NCBI RefSeq assembly: GCF_003025555.1
Contig: NZ_PYMH01000001.1
Location: 558,001 to 622,000 of the forward strand
DNA from: Photobacterium lutimaris
GTDB lineage: Bacteria > Pseudomonadota > Gammaproteobacteria > Enterobacterales > Vibrionaceae
Length of the DNA: 64,000 bases
Reading direction: 5' to 3'
Below, in pieces: positions 42,236 through 52,216 of the stretch. Both the position numbers and the translations under genes were made by a program. Numbering within the stretch: the stretch's first letter is position 1; each line of letters opens with the position of its first letter. The notes below the pieces were generated by a model, which was not told the origin of the DNA, searched no databases, and saw only the letters and a program-made list of their open reading frames with translations.

Positions 42236-43117
42236 TTAGATACAGAAATGACAGTTCTCTTCGTTTAATCCATGCCAGCCCTGAAGATTAACCATATGTT
42301 CTTCGCCAGCGGCTACCCCCATCTGATAGCCCTCATCCAAAATTTCCCGCTTCATTGATAAGCGTTTTACGCTAAAAGACTCAGGCGGTGCAATGACCCT
42401 AATGATCGTACCTGCTGGTGGGTTTCTGATGAAATCTAATGAAGCATTGTAATTTTCAGAACGGTGCAGCATTGCATCTGCCACACCAGGGTAGCGTGAC
42501 AAGAGTTTTTTCATTAGCCAAGGGTGTTTTGTTGGGTTCATATGGTAGCTCAATGGGTGCGACAGAATGACCGTAATATCGCGTGCGCCCCGACGATAGG
42601 CCTCTTTAACCGGTATTGAATCGGCAACTCCGCCATCGGTATAGCACCCACCAGAAAAACAGGGTGGGGTCTTAACCGCAATGGGTAAGGCAGCCGTTGC
42701 AACCAACGTTTCTTTTATGTTTGATTCATCAATACGGTAATAGTCTGCATGCCCATTGGTGACATTCGTCACCGTTGCCCAAAAGGGAATGGAGTTGAAC
42801 AGACGCATTTTATCTATTGGGTAACGATGATTAGCTTCTTGCCATAGCCAGTTAACATCAACCAGATCGCCACCTTTTAAAAAACGTTTGGGGTTAAAGA
42901 ACGCGCTAGTTGTTGCCAGCTCTGTAATCACCTTGTAGCTACGTTTAGGTTGCTGTGACAGGTACCCTACGAGGTTAGATGCCCCAGCGGAGACTCCCAT
43001 AGCAAAATCATACGGGTGAAAGTCGGAAGCCATGAATGCATCAAGTACACCACTGGCAAAAATACCACGCATCGCACCCCCTTCTACAATTAGAGCGCGG
43101 CTATTTTCTAAAATCAT
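42236..43117 (-). CDS. Patatin-like phospholipase (YjjU-like)
   Basis: 293 residues. The oxyanion loop is GGAMRGIFASGVLDA, the serine nucleophile is in MGVSAGASN, and the catalytic Asp is in TDGGVADSIPV. These are the marks of the patatin family of cytoplasmic or membrane-associated lipid hydrolases; YjjU is the E. coli relative of similar architecture. The C-terminus has a Cys/His-rich end (GLNEENCHFCI). GAGGTTTGT precedes the ATG. Single gene. Confidence 0.88.
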   Translation of the reverse strand: MILENSRALIVEGGAMRGIFASGVLDAFMASDFHPYDFAMGVSAGASNLVGYLSQQPKRSYKVITELATTSAFFNPKRFLKGGDLVDVNWLWQEANHRYPIDKMRLFNSIPFWATVTNVTNGHADYYRIDESNIKETLVATAALPIAVKTPPCFSGGCYTDGGVADSIPVKEAYRRGARDITVILSHPLSYHMNPTKHPWLMKKLLSRYPGVADAMLHRSENYNASLDFIRNPPAGTIIRVIAPPESFSVKRLSMKREILDEGYQMGVAAGEEHMVNLQGWHGLNEENCHFCI

Positions 43118-43573
43118 ACAAACCTCAATATCTCTGTGACACGCTAAGGCTACGCTTAGTGTCGCTAAAACGATATTTGGTTTTGGTTATTGCTGTAATC
43201 AGTATTTCCTAACATTCAGACTTTTTTCCTATTAAATCAATCAATAGTGAGGTAACGGGGGCAGGTATTAAGTCAACTGTATGAAATTGTTGAAGATAAA
43301 TGGCTATAAACAGGATTAGCAACAAACTATCCCCAGAAATTGTGGATAACTACTTATAGGTACGGTTTATGGTTATGAGTAAATGGCTTGCCTAGTGAAA
43401 TGCTATGACAATGAACATTATTATGTTTTGTTTCTGTGTTTTAGTCCTTTGTTAATGGCTGCGAGAGTGTTTTGGCTTGGGATTTAATTCTGTTTGGGTA
43501 GGTGAAAATGCTTGTTTAGTCAGGTGTTCCCCATTAGTATTTACGCCGAATTTACCTTTGTGGAGAAACTTGA
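43118..43573. other. Intergenic region upstream of the patatin and YgjV-like genes
   Basis: About 455 bp, AT-rich. A single perfect DnaA box (TGTGGATAA, 43341-43349) is present, but one box in 64 kb is not unexpected by chance. No gene, hairpin or repeat was found. Confidence 0.4.
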
Positions 43574-44119
43574 ATGGACTTTATCGTCGAAGTGCTGGGC
43601 TGGACCAGTGTCGCCTTATACATATCGCTGACTATTTTCAATAGTATGAAGGCAACGCGTTTTGCTGCATTTGGCTCTGCGGCGAACGATACTGTTTGGG
43701 CTCTGTTGATGGGGTGGTATCCCAAGGTAATTCTTAATCTCGCAGTAGCCAGTATCAATACATACCGCTACGCGAAAGATTTCATGAGTGTATCCAAGGC
43801 GTTGCTGATTGCGCTGGGTAGCGTAATGGCTGTGGGTATTGGCTATATTCTTTATGTTGCAGTGTCTTCATTTATTGCTGAGCCAACCTTGTCTGTGGGC
43901 TTCCAGTTCCTTGATCTGGGTATTATTCTAACCGCTATTTATATGACGAGTTTGCGCAAGTACCGCGTACTGATGCTGATGTCTGGCTTTGTCGGTATGG
44001 TGGGTTACTACGGTAACCCTCAGATGATGATTATTAAAGTCTTGGTTATCTGCATTATGTCTTACAAACTATATAAAAATCAGGATGACAGTGTACAAGC
44101 TGTTGCGACTCAGTCTTAA
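43574..44119 (+). CDS. YgjV-like inner-membrane protein
   Basis: 181 residues with five to six hydrophobic segments. GWTSVALYISLTIFNSMKATRF and FGSAANDTVWALLMGWYPKV match the bacterial inner-membrane YgjV/Imp-YgjV family; the second half (LDLGIILTAIYMTSLRKYRV) fits too. Function is unknown. GGAGAAAC lies before ATG 43574. Single gene with its own terminator. Confidence 0.75.
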   Translation: MDFIVEVLGWTSVALYISLTIFNSMKATRFAAFGSAANDTVWALLMGWYPKVILNLAVASINTYRYAKDFMSVSKALLIALGSVMAVGIGYILYVAVSSFIAEPTLSVGFQFLDLGIILTAIYMTSLRKYRVLMLMSGFVGMVGYYGNPQMMIIKVLVICIMSYKLYKNQDDSVQAVATQS

Positions 44120-44145
44120 TCTCTCAGTCTTAATCTGATGGATTG

Positions 44146-44183
44146 AAAAAGCCCCGGAGCTGTTTAGGTTCCGGGGCTTTTTT
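44146..44183. terminator. Bidirectional terminator
   Basis: A 13-bp stem AAAAAGCCCCGGA/TCCGGGGCTTTTT lies between the YgjV-like gene and the pseudouridine synthase gene. Confidence 0.9.
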
Positions 44184-44235
44184 ATAGGATTATACCCAAG
44201 CACATTGTTGATACTTGGGTATATCACTTTGTGTT

Positions 44236-45915
44236 TTAAAATTCAGCGTCGACGTGGAAAGTCATTGCTTCATGGGTGATCGGGTGGCTTAACTCTAACC
44301 GTTCTGCATGCAGGTGGAGACGATTGCTTTTAATACCATACAAGTCGTCACCAAGGATCGGCATATTAAGGCCTAAAGAGTGGGCACAATGCACTCGTAG
44401 CTGATGAGTACGACCGGTTTTAGGATACAGATGCACCTTTGTGTGTTTGTCGCTGCGGCTGATCACTTCCCACTTGGTTTCTGCTGGCTTACCGTGCTCA
44501 TGACAAACAAGCTGGCGTGGCCTGTCATCAAGGTCACCGCGCAATGGCAGGTTAATCATGCCCTGATCGGCTTCTAATATACCGTCAATCATTGCGGTGT
44601 AACGCTTCTTGACTGTTCGTTGGATAAACTGTTTCTGCAGGCTTTTGTTGGCCCGCTTAGAAATAGCGATAACCATCAAGCCCGAAGTGGACATATCTAA
44701 GCGATGAACAATCAATGGTCCTGTTGCGTTAGGAAATTGTTGTTTCATCCGCAAATACACCGAGTCTTCAATGGTCTTGCCCGGCACAGATAAAAATTCC
44801 GCGGGCTTGTTGACCACGGCCATATCTTCATCTTGGTAAATTATCTCAACACTTTTGCCTTCTGCAGGATTCGTCAGAAGTGGATTATCATCAAGCTCTA
44901 TACCTTCAAGCATATGAGTCAGAATAGGCAGACATTTACCTTGGCATGCAGGGTAGTAGTGCTTGTGGCGTCTGATTTCAGATTTTGGTGAACAACCCCA
45001 CCAAAACTCAGCCATCGCAATCGGTGTCATGCTGTTCTTGAAAGCAAATTGCAATAGTTTGGGAGCCGCACACTCACCGGCACCCGCTGGTGGAACACCT
45101 TGGGCGGTGCCGGAGAAGAGTTCGCCTAGACATTTCTCCTCCCCTTTACTGTTGAGAAAGCAATATTGTTCAAAGAGCTTTTGCTGTAATGATGAAGAGA
45201 AATTACGGCGTTCTGCAACTAATGGTGTAATGACATTTTGCAATCGATCTAGCTGCTGTTGTTTTTCAGTAATTTCGGCTTCCCAGAAAAGCTTGAGATC
45301 GCGTAGCTGGAGCTTTTCAATAACGCTTTCTTTGCTTAATTGCATTTTCAGTGCGTTGCGAACTTCAGGATCAAGATCTGCACTATCGGCACGCTTTGCT
45401 TTGCGTAACTTTCTGGCTTCGACCATGTGACTGCGATGCGTGGCCAGTGCTTCATTAGCCGCGGCTTGGGCTTCTTTCAATGCCTGTTTAGCAGTGGCAA
45501 GCTCAGGGTTGGCTTCTAATTTTTTAATCTGCTGACTAAACTCATTGAGTTTATCTTGGCCGCTTAGAAAGAAGCTGCCTTCTGCGAGCATATCGAATAC
45601 CGGTGGGACAAAATGGGGCAGTAAGTTCTGGTCAGCAACTTTGCCAGAGAAAGCCGATAGAAAGCCGATTTCTCCTTGTTGGTTTTTTACCAACAAAACG
45701 CCAAACATTTTACCGATTGCGCCGTCTGTATCACCCTCTAAGCCAAAGTTATGCTGCCAGTCTGTCTGTGTCTCCAGATGCTGCTGTAGCTGTTCTGCGG
45801 CGACAAGGCACAATGGATGTGGCTCGTAGTAGAACGGGTATGTAAAACGTTCGGGCAATTGATAATGCTCGATGGAGGAAGTAAAGGGCGTGAAACAATG
45901 TTCCGTGGCGTGCAT
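44236..45915 (-). CDS. RluA-family pseudouridine synthase with long N-terminal extension
   Basis: 559 residues. The C-terminal RluA catalytic domain contains IVHRLDMSTSGLMVIA (catalytic Asp), VPGKTIEDSVY, KPAEFLSVP, KTGRTHQLRVHC and a closing HAERLEL. The N-terminal 330 residues are a helical, charged region (KLEANPELATAKQALKEAQA and onward) and a Cys-rich piece (CQGKCLPIL), which is normal for the large Vibrio members. It modifies rRNA or tRNA uridines; target unknown. No strong ribosome-binding site precedes ATG 45915. Confidence 0.88.
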   Translation of the reverse strand: MHATEHCFTPFTSSIEHYQLPERFTYPFYYEPHPLCLVAAEQLQQHLETQTDWQHNFGLEGDTDGAIGKMFGVLLVKNQQGEIGFLSAFSGKVADQNLLPHFVPPVFDMLAEGSFFLSGQDKLNEFSQQIKKLEANPELATAKQALKEAQAAANEALATHRSHMVEARKLRKAKRADSADLDPEVRNALKMQLSKESVIEKLQLRDLKLFWEAEITEKQQQLDRLQNVITPLVAERRNFSSSLQQKLFEQYCFLNSKGEEKCLGELFSGTAQGVPPAGAGECAAPKLLQFAFKNSMTPIAMAEFWWGCSPKSEIRRHKHYYPACQGKCLPILTHMLEGIELDDNPLLTNPAEGKSVEIIYQDEDMAVVNKPAEFLSVPGKTIEDSVYLRMKQQFPNATGPLIVHRLDMSTSGLMVIAISKRANKSLQKQFIQRTVKKRYTAMIDGILEADQGMINLPLRGDLDDRPRQLVCHEHGKPAETKWEVISRSDKHTKVHLYPKTGRTHQLRVHCAHSLGLNMPILGDDLYGIKSNRLHLHAERLELSHPITHEAMTFHVDAEF

Positions 45916-46301
45916 AAGCTGATCTATGGTGAAGTAATCTTTGTCCTATTTGTCCCGTCATGGGGCGATAGGGGTTAAGGGCGGCAATTCTACCTCTTCG
46001 ATGAAAAGAGATCATCTCTCGGCTAACTTTTGAAAGAAATTGACTGTAAACTCGCATAAATATATGGATTGTGTTGCATTTAAAGTCAGTGCGGACCAGT
46101 ATATTGCCATTGATATAATCCCGTGAAATTATTGTGGTCTTTTACGGCAATTCATCGCTAATCGTTACACATTTTCTGTTAGGTTGAATTGTTAAGATAT
46201 TGTCAAGACTCTCATTAGCGGTGGAATGTGTACTAATCTTTTGAAGTTGTTGTTGAGAAATAATAGCTTGATTGATTTATAAATATAGGAATTACAACTG
46301 A
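45916..46301. other. Intergenic region upstream of EAL gene
   Basis: About 385 bp, AT-rich. It is the divergent promoter region of the pseudouridine synthase and EAL genes. AGGA at 46287-46290 is a possible but distant ribosome-binding site for the GTG at 46302. No hairpin or riboswitch-like element was recognised. Confidence 0.4.
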
Positions 46302-47129
46302 GTGGATACAGTTTTAAGAACAAAAGATGAGATTGAACGGCACCTTTCGTTTCAAGAAGGAGCGCAGCATACTGCGATTTATCAAGATTTTGTTCTTAAA
46401 AGTGCTTTTCAGCCAATAGTAAAAGCAAATGGACATATCTTCGCCCATGAAGCGTTAATGCGGGTATATAACTCTGAAGGGCGGTTAGTCAATAATGGTG
46501 AATTATTCAATTACTACAGGGAGAACCCGATCCACTTAATTAATATTGATCGTCTAGCCCGTGTTATCCACTTAAGAAACTTCTCTCGCTGCCGATTGTC
46601 GACCAACTTATTTATTAATATGATGCCTATCACTATTTTATTCTGTGATAATGAAGGGTTGGTTGATTCAGTCTTGTTACCTCGGATCTATGAGCTTGGT
46701 TTAAAGCCAGAGCAAATATATATCGAGATCTTAGAGCATTACACAGACGATGATATTGCTCTGACGAATGCAATTCGCCATTTGAATCAAGCTGGGCTAA
46801 AGGTTGTTATTGATGATTTTGGGGTGGATGGTTCATCTGAACAGCGAGCGCGTGCGGTTTCCCCTGACATAATCAAAGCCGATACGTCGTTACTAGAACA
46901 ATACCTTCAAGGGGAAACCCAGCCTCTTCTTGATGTTTTTTCCCTTTGCCAAGAGCTAGAAGCGAAACTCATTATCGAAGGGGTAGAAAATGTAAGCGGG
47001 TATCATGCCGCGACATCGCTAGGGGCTGATTACCTACAGGGTTATTATGTAGGAGTACCTCAGCATACGAAAACGCGCAATGTGAAAGATCAACCGTTTC
47101 TATATATTGCTGAACGTAGGACTGACTAG
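46302..47129 (+). CDS. EAL-domain cyclic-di-GMP phosphodiesterase (stand-alone)
   Basis: 275 residues beginning at GTG 46302. The domain starts right after a short N-region. Active-site motifs are all kept: HEALMRVYN (EAL), LFINMMP (Asn), YIEILEH (Glu), VVIDDFG (DDFG), IIKADTSLL (Lys), LIIEGVEN (Glu) and LQGYYVG (Gln). It should hydrolyse c-di-GMP. There is no sensor domain, no GGDEF and no regulator alongside, so its control must be external or via transcription. Confidence 0.9.
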   Translation: MDTVLRTKDEIERHLSFQEGAQHTAIYQDFVLKSAFQPIVKANGHIFAHEALMRVYNSEGRLVNNGELFNYYRENPIHLINIDRLARVIHLRNFSRCRLSTNLFINMMPITILFCDNEGLVDSVLLPRIYELGLKPEQIYIEILEHYTDDDIALTNAIRHLNQAGLKVVIDDFGVDGSSEQRARAVSPDIIKADTSLLEQYLQGETQPLLDVFSLCQELEAKLIIEGVENVSGYHAATSLGADYLQGYYVGVPQHTKTRNVKDQPFLYIAERRTD

Positions 47130-47205
47130 CCTAGTTAGGTGATATGTAGGCTAGCCAAAGTAATAAATGCTGTTAATTTACACCCTCGACGGGATTGTTT
47201 TGGTG

Positions 47206-48606
47206 TTAACTTTTATTGGTTTTGTTAACGACCCCTCCCTGAGTCAAGTGTGTTGGCTCCAACAACGTCTCTAATTCATCCCTGCTAATGTTTGTTTCCT
47301 GTTCTGCAACATCAATAATATTGCTTTGCTCCTTATAGGCTTTTTTGGCAATTTCAGCGGCTTTTAGGTATCCGATGATCGGGTTGAGAGCGGTAACAAG
47401 AATTGGATTTCGGGCAAGAGCGCTATTTAACGTCTCTTGCTTGACGGTAAACGAGCAAATTGCTTTATCGGCAAGGAGTACGAGAGAGTTAGCAAGAAGT
47501 TCGATACTTTGTAGTACGTTATAGGCTATGACGGGCAGCATAACATTGAGTTGGAAGTTACCTGATTGCCCAGCAATCGAGATCGTTGTGTCGTTGCCCA
47601 TTACCTGAGCCGCAACCATAGTCGACGACTCAGGAATGACTGGATTTACTTTCCCCGGCATGATTGATGAGCCAGGTTGCAATGACTCCAGTTCAATTTC
47701 CCCTAGGCCAGCCAGTGGGCCTGAGTTCATCCACCTTAAATCATTACTGATTTTCATCAGGGCGACGGCAGCGGTTTTGAGTTGGCCGGATAAACTGACA
47801 ATGGCATCTTGGCTGCTGAGGTTATAGAAAAAATTATCACTTACCGTGAAATTGACTTCTGTCGATACGGATATATTGTTGGCAAAGATAGCTGGAAATT
47901 CCGGTGCAGCGTTGATACCGGTACCGACAGCGGTTCCGCCTTGCCCTAGTGCGATCACGTTGTCCAAAGCGATCAGGATCCCTTGACGGGCTTTGCTTAA
48001 TTGTGTTTGCCAGCCTGCCATTTCCTGGCCCAATGTCACGGGCATTGCATCCATTAAATGGGTCCTCCCGGTTTTGGCTATGTGCCCGATGGCGGCCACT
48101 TTCTTGTCGAGTGTGTCAATGATGTGATCAAAGGCTGGGAGTAACTGTCGATGGCAGGCAAGTGCTGAACTGACTTGAATCGCCGTAGGAATGACATCAT
48201 TGCTGCTTTGACCCATATTGACGTCGTCATTGGCACTGACTGGTTTTCCCAATTTTTGCGAAGCCAAGCTTGCGATGACTTCATTGGCATTCATGTTAGA
48301 GCTTGTCCCCGAACCCGTTTGAAAAATGTCCACAGGAAACTGCTTGACGTGTTGACCATCAATGATCTCCTGGCAGCTGTCGATGATTGCATGGGCTTTA
48401 TCGAAATCCAGTAACTCAAGTTCTAGGTTACTTCTAGCGGCTGCTTGTTTTATGAAAGCCAATGCGTGGATAAAGAGATTGGGCATAGGGATGCCACTAA
48501 CAGGGAAGTTATCAATTGCGCGCTGAGTCTGTGCTCCATAAAGCGCGTTGGTCGGGACTTTCACTTCCCCCATGCTGTCAACTTCTATGCGATATCGTGG
48601 TGTCAT
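47206..48606 (-). CDS. fumC: Class II fumarate hydratase
   Basis: 466 residues. The family signature GSSIMPGKVNPV is present near residue 317, with GTGTSSNMNANEV-like SGTSSNMNANEVIA near 100, THLMDAMPVTLGQEM and the C-terminal LEPTHLTQGGV. It catalyses reversible hydration of fumarate to malate without an Fe-S cluster. TAGGAGGCGAC precedes ATG 48606. It is divergent from a small PepSY gene. Aspartase is excluded by the TSSNMNANEV/QGGV context, which matches FumC. Confidence 0.93.
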   Translation of the reverse strand: MTPRYRIEVDSMGEVKVPTNALYGAQTQRAIDNFPVSGIPMPNLFIHALAFIKQAAARSNLELELLDFDKAHAIIDSCQEIIDGQHVKQFPVDIFQTGSGTSSNMNANEVIASLASQKLGKPVSANDDVNMGQSSNDVIPTAIQVSSALACHRQLLPAFDHIIDTLDKKVAAIGHIAKTGRTHLMDAMPVTLGQEMAGWQTQLSKARQGILIALDNVIALGQGGTAVGTGINAAPEFPAIFANNISVSTEVNFTVSDNFFYNLSSQDAIVSLSGQLKTAAVALMKISNDLRWMNSGPLAGLGEIELESLQPGSSIMPGKVNPVIPESSTMVAAQVMGNDTTISIAGQSGNFQLNVMLPVIAYNVLQSIELLANSLVLLADKAICSFTVKQETLNSALARNPILVTALNPIIGYLKAAEIAKKAYKEQSNIIDVAEQETNISRDELETLLEPTHLTQGGVVNKTNKS

Positions 48607-48877
48607 GTCGCCTCCTACGGAAACAGAAACGAAGGTGATATCGTCAAGCTTAGATGTATTTTATGAAACTGAGAGAATTTGCTTAGAATTGACTTATCTA
48701 GCACCAAGAACCGTTAGAATCCTAAAATTGAAGCGGTGTGGACGCCTTCAAGGATCCATACTCAGGATAAATAGTTAAAATTGCGTGATGATATTCACAT
48801 CTTGCACGTCATAAAAGCAAGCTATTGCGAGTACATTTGATATTATGCGCTGAGTAGTCATTGTTACAGGTGGATGT

Positions 48878-49156
48878 ATGAAAGTGTTGTTAAAATCTCT
48901 GTTCGTGCTGCTTACAGTGTGTAGTTTGTCTCTGCCTGTCTATGCCGATCCGGTCGAGCGTGCTGCGTCACCGGAGTTGACAGTACCCAAGGCAATGCGC
49001 TTGTTGCAAAGTCATGGTTATCATGATTTTCGTAAGATCAAAGTAGAGCGTGATGATCATGAAATTGAAGTCGAGGCCAGAAATGCTGATGGCCACAGGG
49101 TTGAAATTGAAATGGATCTCTTTAGTGGTCAAATCCTTGCGGTCGAGCGTGATTGA
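48878..49156 (+). CDS. PepSY-domain periplasmic protein
   Basis: 92 residues with a signal peptide (MKVLLKSLFVLLTVCSLSLP, cleavage at VYA-DP). The mature part is one PepSY-like unit: TVPKAMRLLQSHGYHDFRKI then VERDDHEIEVEARNADGHRV and a closing DLFSGQILAVERD. Such proteins are thought to inhibit peptidases or modulate sensor kinases. ACAGGTGG lies before the ATG. It stands alone between fumC and amylase. Confidence 0.85.
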   Translation: MKVLLKSLFVLLTVCSLSLPVYADPVERAASPELTVPKAMRLLQSHGYHDFRKIKVERDDHEIEVEARNADGHRVEIEMDLFSGQILAVERD

Positions 49157-49170
49157 GCTTGAACGATAAA

Positions 49171-49207
49171 AAAGCCGCATATGACGGACTGCGTTATAAA
49201 CGGCTTT
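49171..49207. terminator. Possible terminator between PepSY and amylase genes
   Basis: Arms AAAGCCG and CGGCTTT with a long 23-nt loop; the T-tract is weak on both strands. Confidence 0.35.
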
Positions 49208-49241
49208 ACCTCTATTATATCGATTCTTATTTAATCAGTGC

Positions 49242-50633
49242 TTAATTTAGCAGGCTTGTAAGTACCAACATTACACAGCTGTGCGCATCAACGTCGAACT
49301 GAGCTGTTATATTCTCTCTGATTGGCGCTTCATTTGTACCGGTGTTCAGTATGACCGAGAAGTCGCCAGGTGGAAGCGCAATACTTAATGGTTTACTTCC
49401 CCGGTTAATCGCAACAATCCCTTTATCGTCTCGACTAAATGTCAGGTGTTCTTCCCCCTTTGACACTATTGACATCGGGAGGGACTGCATCAAATTATGA
49501 AAAGCGATCATTTGGGTAAGTTCAGGGGCGTTCCACTTATCTTTCCATCTTGGTAACCCTTCATTGTTGGAAATATGACTTGTATCCAAGTCGCTATAGA
49601 CCAGCGGGGCACCACCATCACGACCCAATATATAGCAATAGGCGAACATCTCATTCCGCTCAGTCATCACTTGATCCAGAAAAATGTCATTGTTTGGAAT
49701 ATCATGAGTGATGGCAAAGGTAATCGCTCTGTCATATGCCAACGCTTGCCCTACTGAGTAAGGGTTACTTAATTCGGTCATTGGGTGACCTTTTTCAAAT
49801 ACATTGTGCATGGCATGAAATAGTGGAAAATCATACGCCCCTAAGCTAGTCCCTTTCAAATAGGGAGCTAAGAAGAGTTCATACTCTTCCTTCGTTGCAC
49901 CGCCATCGGTGATGATTTCGCCAAAAATATGAACATTGGCGCTAACTTCCTTATCCCAGACTAATTGAATATGCTCCAATGTTAAGTGCTTGGCAGCATC
50001 AATACGAAAGCCTTTTATACCTAATTGCTTTAAACTATTAATATATTCTTTTTGTTGTTTTACTACATTTTCGTTGCATTTCAACGTAGGCAAACCGGGA
50101 TCTTCATTGCCGCCACTAATTCTTCCGTGCTGAACCTCCCATGGATCGGTCCAATTTTTGATCGGAAATGCTTTGATAAAATCCCGCTTATTGAACAGGG
50201 GTTTAGTTAGATCTCCAAATAATTTTAGATCTTCATAATTATCTGCTGATTGCTGGTATTCATCTAACACCTGTTTGGATGGGAAAATCAGATCCTGTCT
50301 GATGTGTGATTCATTGGCCATATGATTGAATACAACATCAACATAAACATGCACGTCATTTTCTTTTAATGCCGTTGTCATTTTCCGGAAATCTGTGGTG
50401 TTCCCCAATTGGTTGTCTATCACTCGATAATCTTGCGGCTGGTAGCGTTGCCACCACTCAGTGCCACCTTCATGTTTGTATGATTTCAGAGGAGGAGAGA
50501 CAAGAACGGCTTTGTAGCCGGCTTTCGCAATGTCTTTTGCATACTGCGTGACTCGATTATACGGCCAGTCAAAGGCATGAAGAATGACATTGGTCGCTTT
50601 GATTTTCGTCTGAGTAGTATTGCGGGTTGTCAT
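49242..50633 (-). CDS. Alpha-amylase family (GH13) glycoside hydrolase, cytoplasmic
   Basis: 463 residues without signal peptide. The GH13 regions are present: VYVDVVFNHMANES (I), GFRIDAAKHL (II, nucleophile Asp), NVHIFGEIIT (III, general acid Glu) and FAITHDIPNND (IV, transition-state Asp). The first strands, ATNVILHAFDWPYNRVTQYAK, are like bacterial alpha-amylases. A cytoplasmic enzyme next to glgCA fits glycogen or maltodextrin turnover, although it is transcribed away from that operon. GAAGGGAC lies upstream of the ATG. Confidence 0.88.
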   Translation of the reverse strand: MTTRNTTQTKIKATNVILHAFDWPYNRVTQYAKDIAKAGYKAVLVSPPLKSYKHEGGTEWWQRYQPQDYRVIDNQLGNTTDFRKMTTALKENDVHVYVDVVFNHMANESHIRQDLIFPSKQVLDEYQQSADNYEDLKLFGDLTKPLFNKRDFIKAFPIKNWTDPWEVQHGRISGGNEDPGLPTLKCNENVVKQQKEYINSLKQLGIKGFRIDAAKHLTLEHIQLVWDKEVSANVHIFGEIITDGGATKEEYELFLAPYLKGTSLGAYDFPLFHAMHNVFEKGHPMTELSNPYSVGQALAYDRAITFAITHDIPNNDIFLDQVMTERNEMFAYCYILGRDGGAPLVYSDLDTSHISNNEGLPRWKDKWNAPELTQMIAFHNLMQSLPMSIVSKGEEHLTFSRDDKGIVAINRGSKPLSIALPPGDFSVILNTGTNEAPIRENITAQFDVDAHSCVMLVLTSLLN

Positions 50634-50998
50634 GGTTTGTGTCCCTTCAATGAACTGATCGCAGTCTAGCGCTAGTTGATGAAAAAGTATTCAGCTGTTT
50701 GCCTAAAAAAAGGGGAGGAGGAGAGGGGGAGTAGTCCGAAAATCATGATGAATAGATGTTAAATTAAAGCGGGATGTAAACAAAATAAAATTTTGTTGGA
50801 GTTTTTTTGTTATATGGTTTATTGATAGTCCTGCCACTAGGGATGAGCTGGTAGTAGCCGATAAAAAAAACAGCGCACAAAATGTAATAAAACCATATTT
50901 GTGAAACTATCCACCCATTTTCAATGAACACCTATTCTAATCACCCATTGGAATATGGTATATATGAGTACGATTGCTTACTAACAAGGAGGTACACC
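50634..50998. other. Divergent promoter region of amylase and glgCA
   Basis: About 365 bp. A 27-nt all-purine run (A7, then G-rich) lies at 50705-50731. A downstream in-frame ATG at 50924 would extend GlgC by 25 residues, but the AAGGAGGT ribosome-binding site (50986-50993) fixes the start at 50999. No other element was recognised. Confidence 0.45.
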
Positions 50999-52216
50999 AT
51001 GGCTGGTGTTTTAGGAATGATTTTAGCAGGTGGCGAAGGTTCACGTCTGCGTCCATTAACAGATACGCGAACTAAACCTGCGGTGCCATTTGGTGGCAGT
51101 TACCGCCTTATCGACTTTGCACTTAACAACTTTTTGAATGCTGATCTGATGAAGATTTATGTTCTTACTCAGTTCAAATCCCAATCTTTGTACGTGCACA
51201 TGAAAAAAGGCTGGAATGTATCGGGGATCACAGGGCGTTTTATTGATCCTATTCCAGCACAAATGCGTATGGGTAAGCGCTGGTATGATGGCACAGCAGA
51301 TGCCATCTATCAGAATATGCGTTTTATGCAACTAGAAGAACCTGATCAGGTTTGTATTTTTGGTAGTGACCACATTTATAAGATGGACGTTAAGCAAATG
51401 CTTGATTTCCACCTTCAGAAAAAAGCGGATCTAACCGTTGCTGCGCTGCGAATGCCCCTAAGCGAAGCCAGTGCGTTTGGTGTCATTGAAGTTGATGAAA
51501 ACGGTTGTATGGTTGGCTTTGAAGAAAAGCCTGCAAACCCTAAGTCAATTCCTGGTGATCCTGAAAATGCTCTTGTATCAATGGGTAACTATATTTTCGA
51601 AACAGATGTTCTTTGCAAAGAGCTTGAAGAAGATGCTGTTAACGAAGACTCAAGCCATGACTTTGGTAAAGACATTATTCCAAAGCTTTTCCCTCAGGGT
51701 AAAGTTTACGTTTATGACTTCATGACCAATATTATCCCGGGTGAGAAAACGGCGGGTTACTGGCGTGATGTAGGTACAATTGAGTCTTACTGGCAGGCCC
51801 ACATGGATCTTCTTTCTGAAGATTCACCATTCTCTCTTTATAACCGCCAGTGGCAGCTTCACACTTATTACCCACCACTACCACCAGCAACGCTGCTAGA
51901 TAGTGATGACTGTAAGGTTGATACCAATAACTGCATGATCTCTGCAGGTAGTTATATCCGTGGGGCCAAAGTGTACAAATCTGTATTGGGTTTCCGTACC
52001 AATGTTGAGCACCATACAACGATCAGTGAATCAATCATCCTTGGTGACGTGAAGATCGGTGCAAATTGTTCAATCCGCCGTGCGATCATTGATAAGGATG
52101 TGATGATTGCACCGGGTACGGTCATCGGTGAGAATCTGGAAGAAGACAAGAAGCACTACCATGTATCTGACGAAGGAATTGTTGTGATACCAAAAGGAGC
52201 AAAAATTGGTTATTAG
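50999..52216 (+). CDS. glgC: Glucose-1-phosphate adenylyltransferase
   Basis: 405 residues from ATG 50999 with a near-consensus AAGGAGGT ribosome-binding site. The nucleotide-binding start is MILAGGEGSRLRPLTDTRTK, followed by KPAVPFGGSYRLIDFALNNF (the Lys/Arg allosteric region), FGSDHIYKMD (Asp), GFEEKPANPKS and the C-terminal left-handed beta-helix (TISESIILGDVKIGANC). It makes ADP-glucose for glycogen synthesis. The stop overlaps glgA, so they are one operon. Length fits gammaproteobacterial GlgC (about 400-430). Confidence 0.95.
   Translation: MAGVLGMILAGGEGSRLRPLTDTRTKPAVPFGGSYRLIDFALNNFLNADLMKIYVLTQFKSQSLYVHMKKGWNVSGITGRFIDPIPAQMRMGKRWYDGTADAIYQNMRFMQLEEPDQVCIFGSDHIYKMDVKQMLDFHLQKKADLTVAALRMPLSEASAFGVIEVDENGCMVGFEEKPANPKSIPGDPENALVSMGNYIFETDVLCKELEEDAVNEDSSHDFGKDIIPKLFPQGKVYVYDFMTNIIPGEKTAGYWRDVGTIESYWQAHMDLLSEDSPFSLYNRQWQLHTYYPPLPPATLLDSDDCKVDTNNCMISAGSYIRGAKVYKSVLGFRTNVEHHTTISESIILGDVKIGANCSIRRAIIDKDVMIAPGTVIGENLEEDKKHYHVSDEGIVVIPKGAKIGY

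Noticed and set aside
43341..43349. A perfect DnaA box
   Set aside because: A single 9-mer on either strand in 64 kb is expected by chance and no cluster or AT-rich unwinding region surrounds it.
50924..50998. Upstream in-frame ATG extending GlgC by 25 residues
   Set aside because: The AAGGAGGT box and family N-terminus fix the start at 50999.
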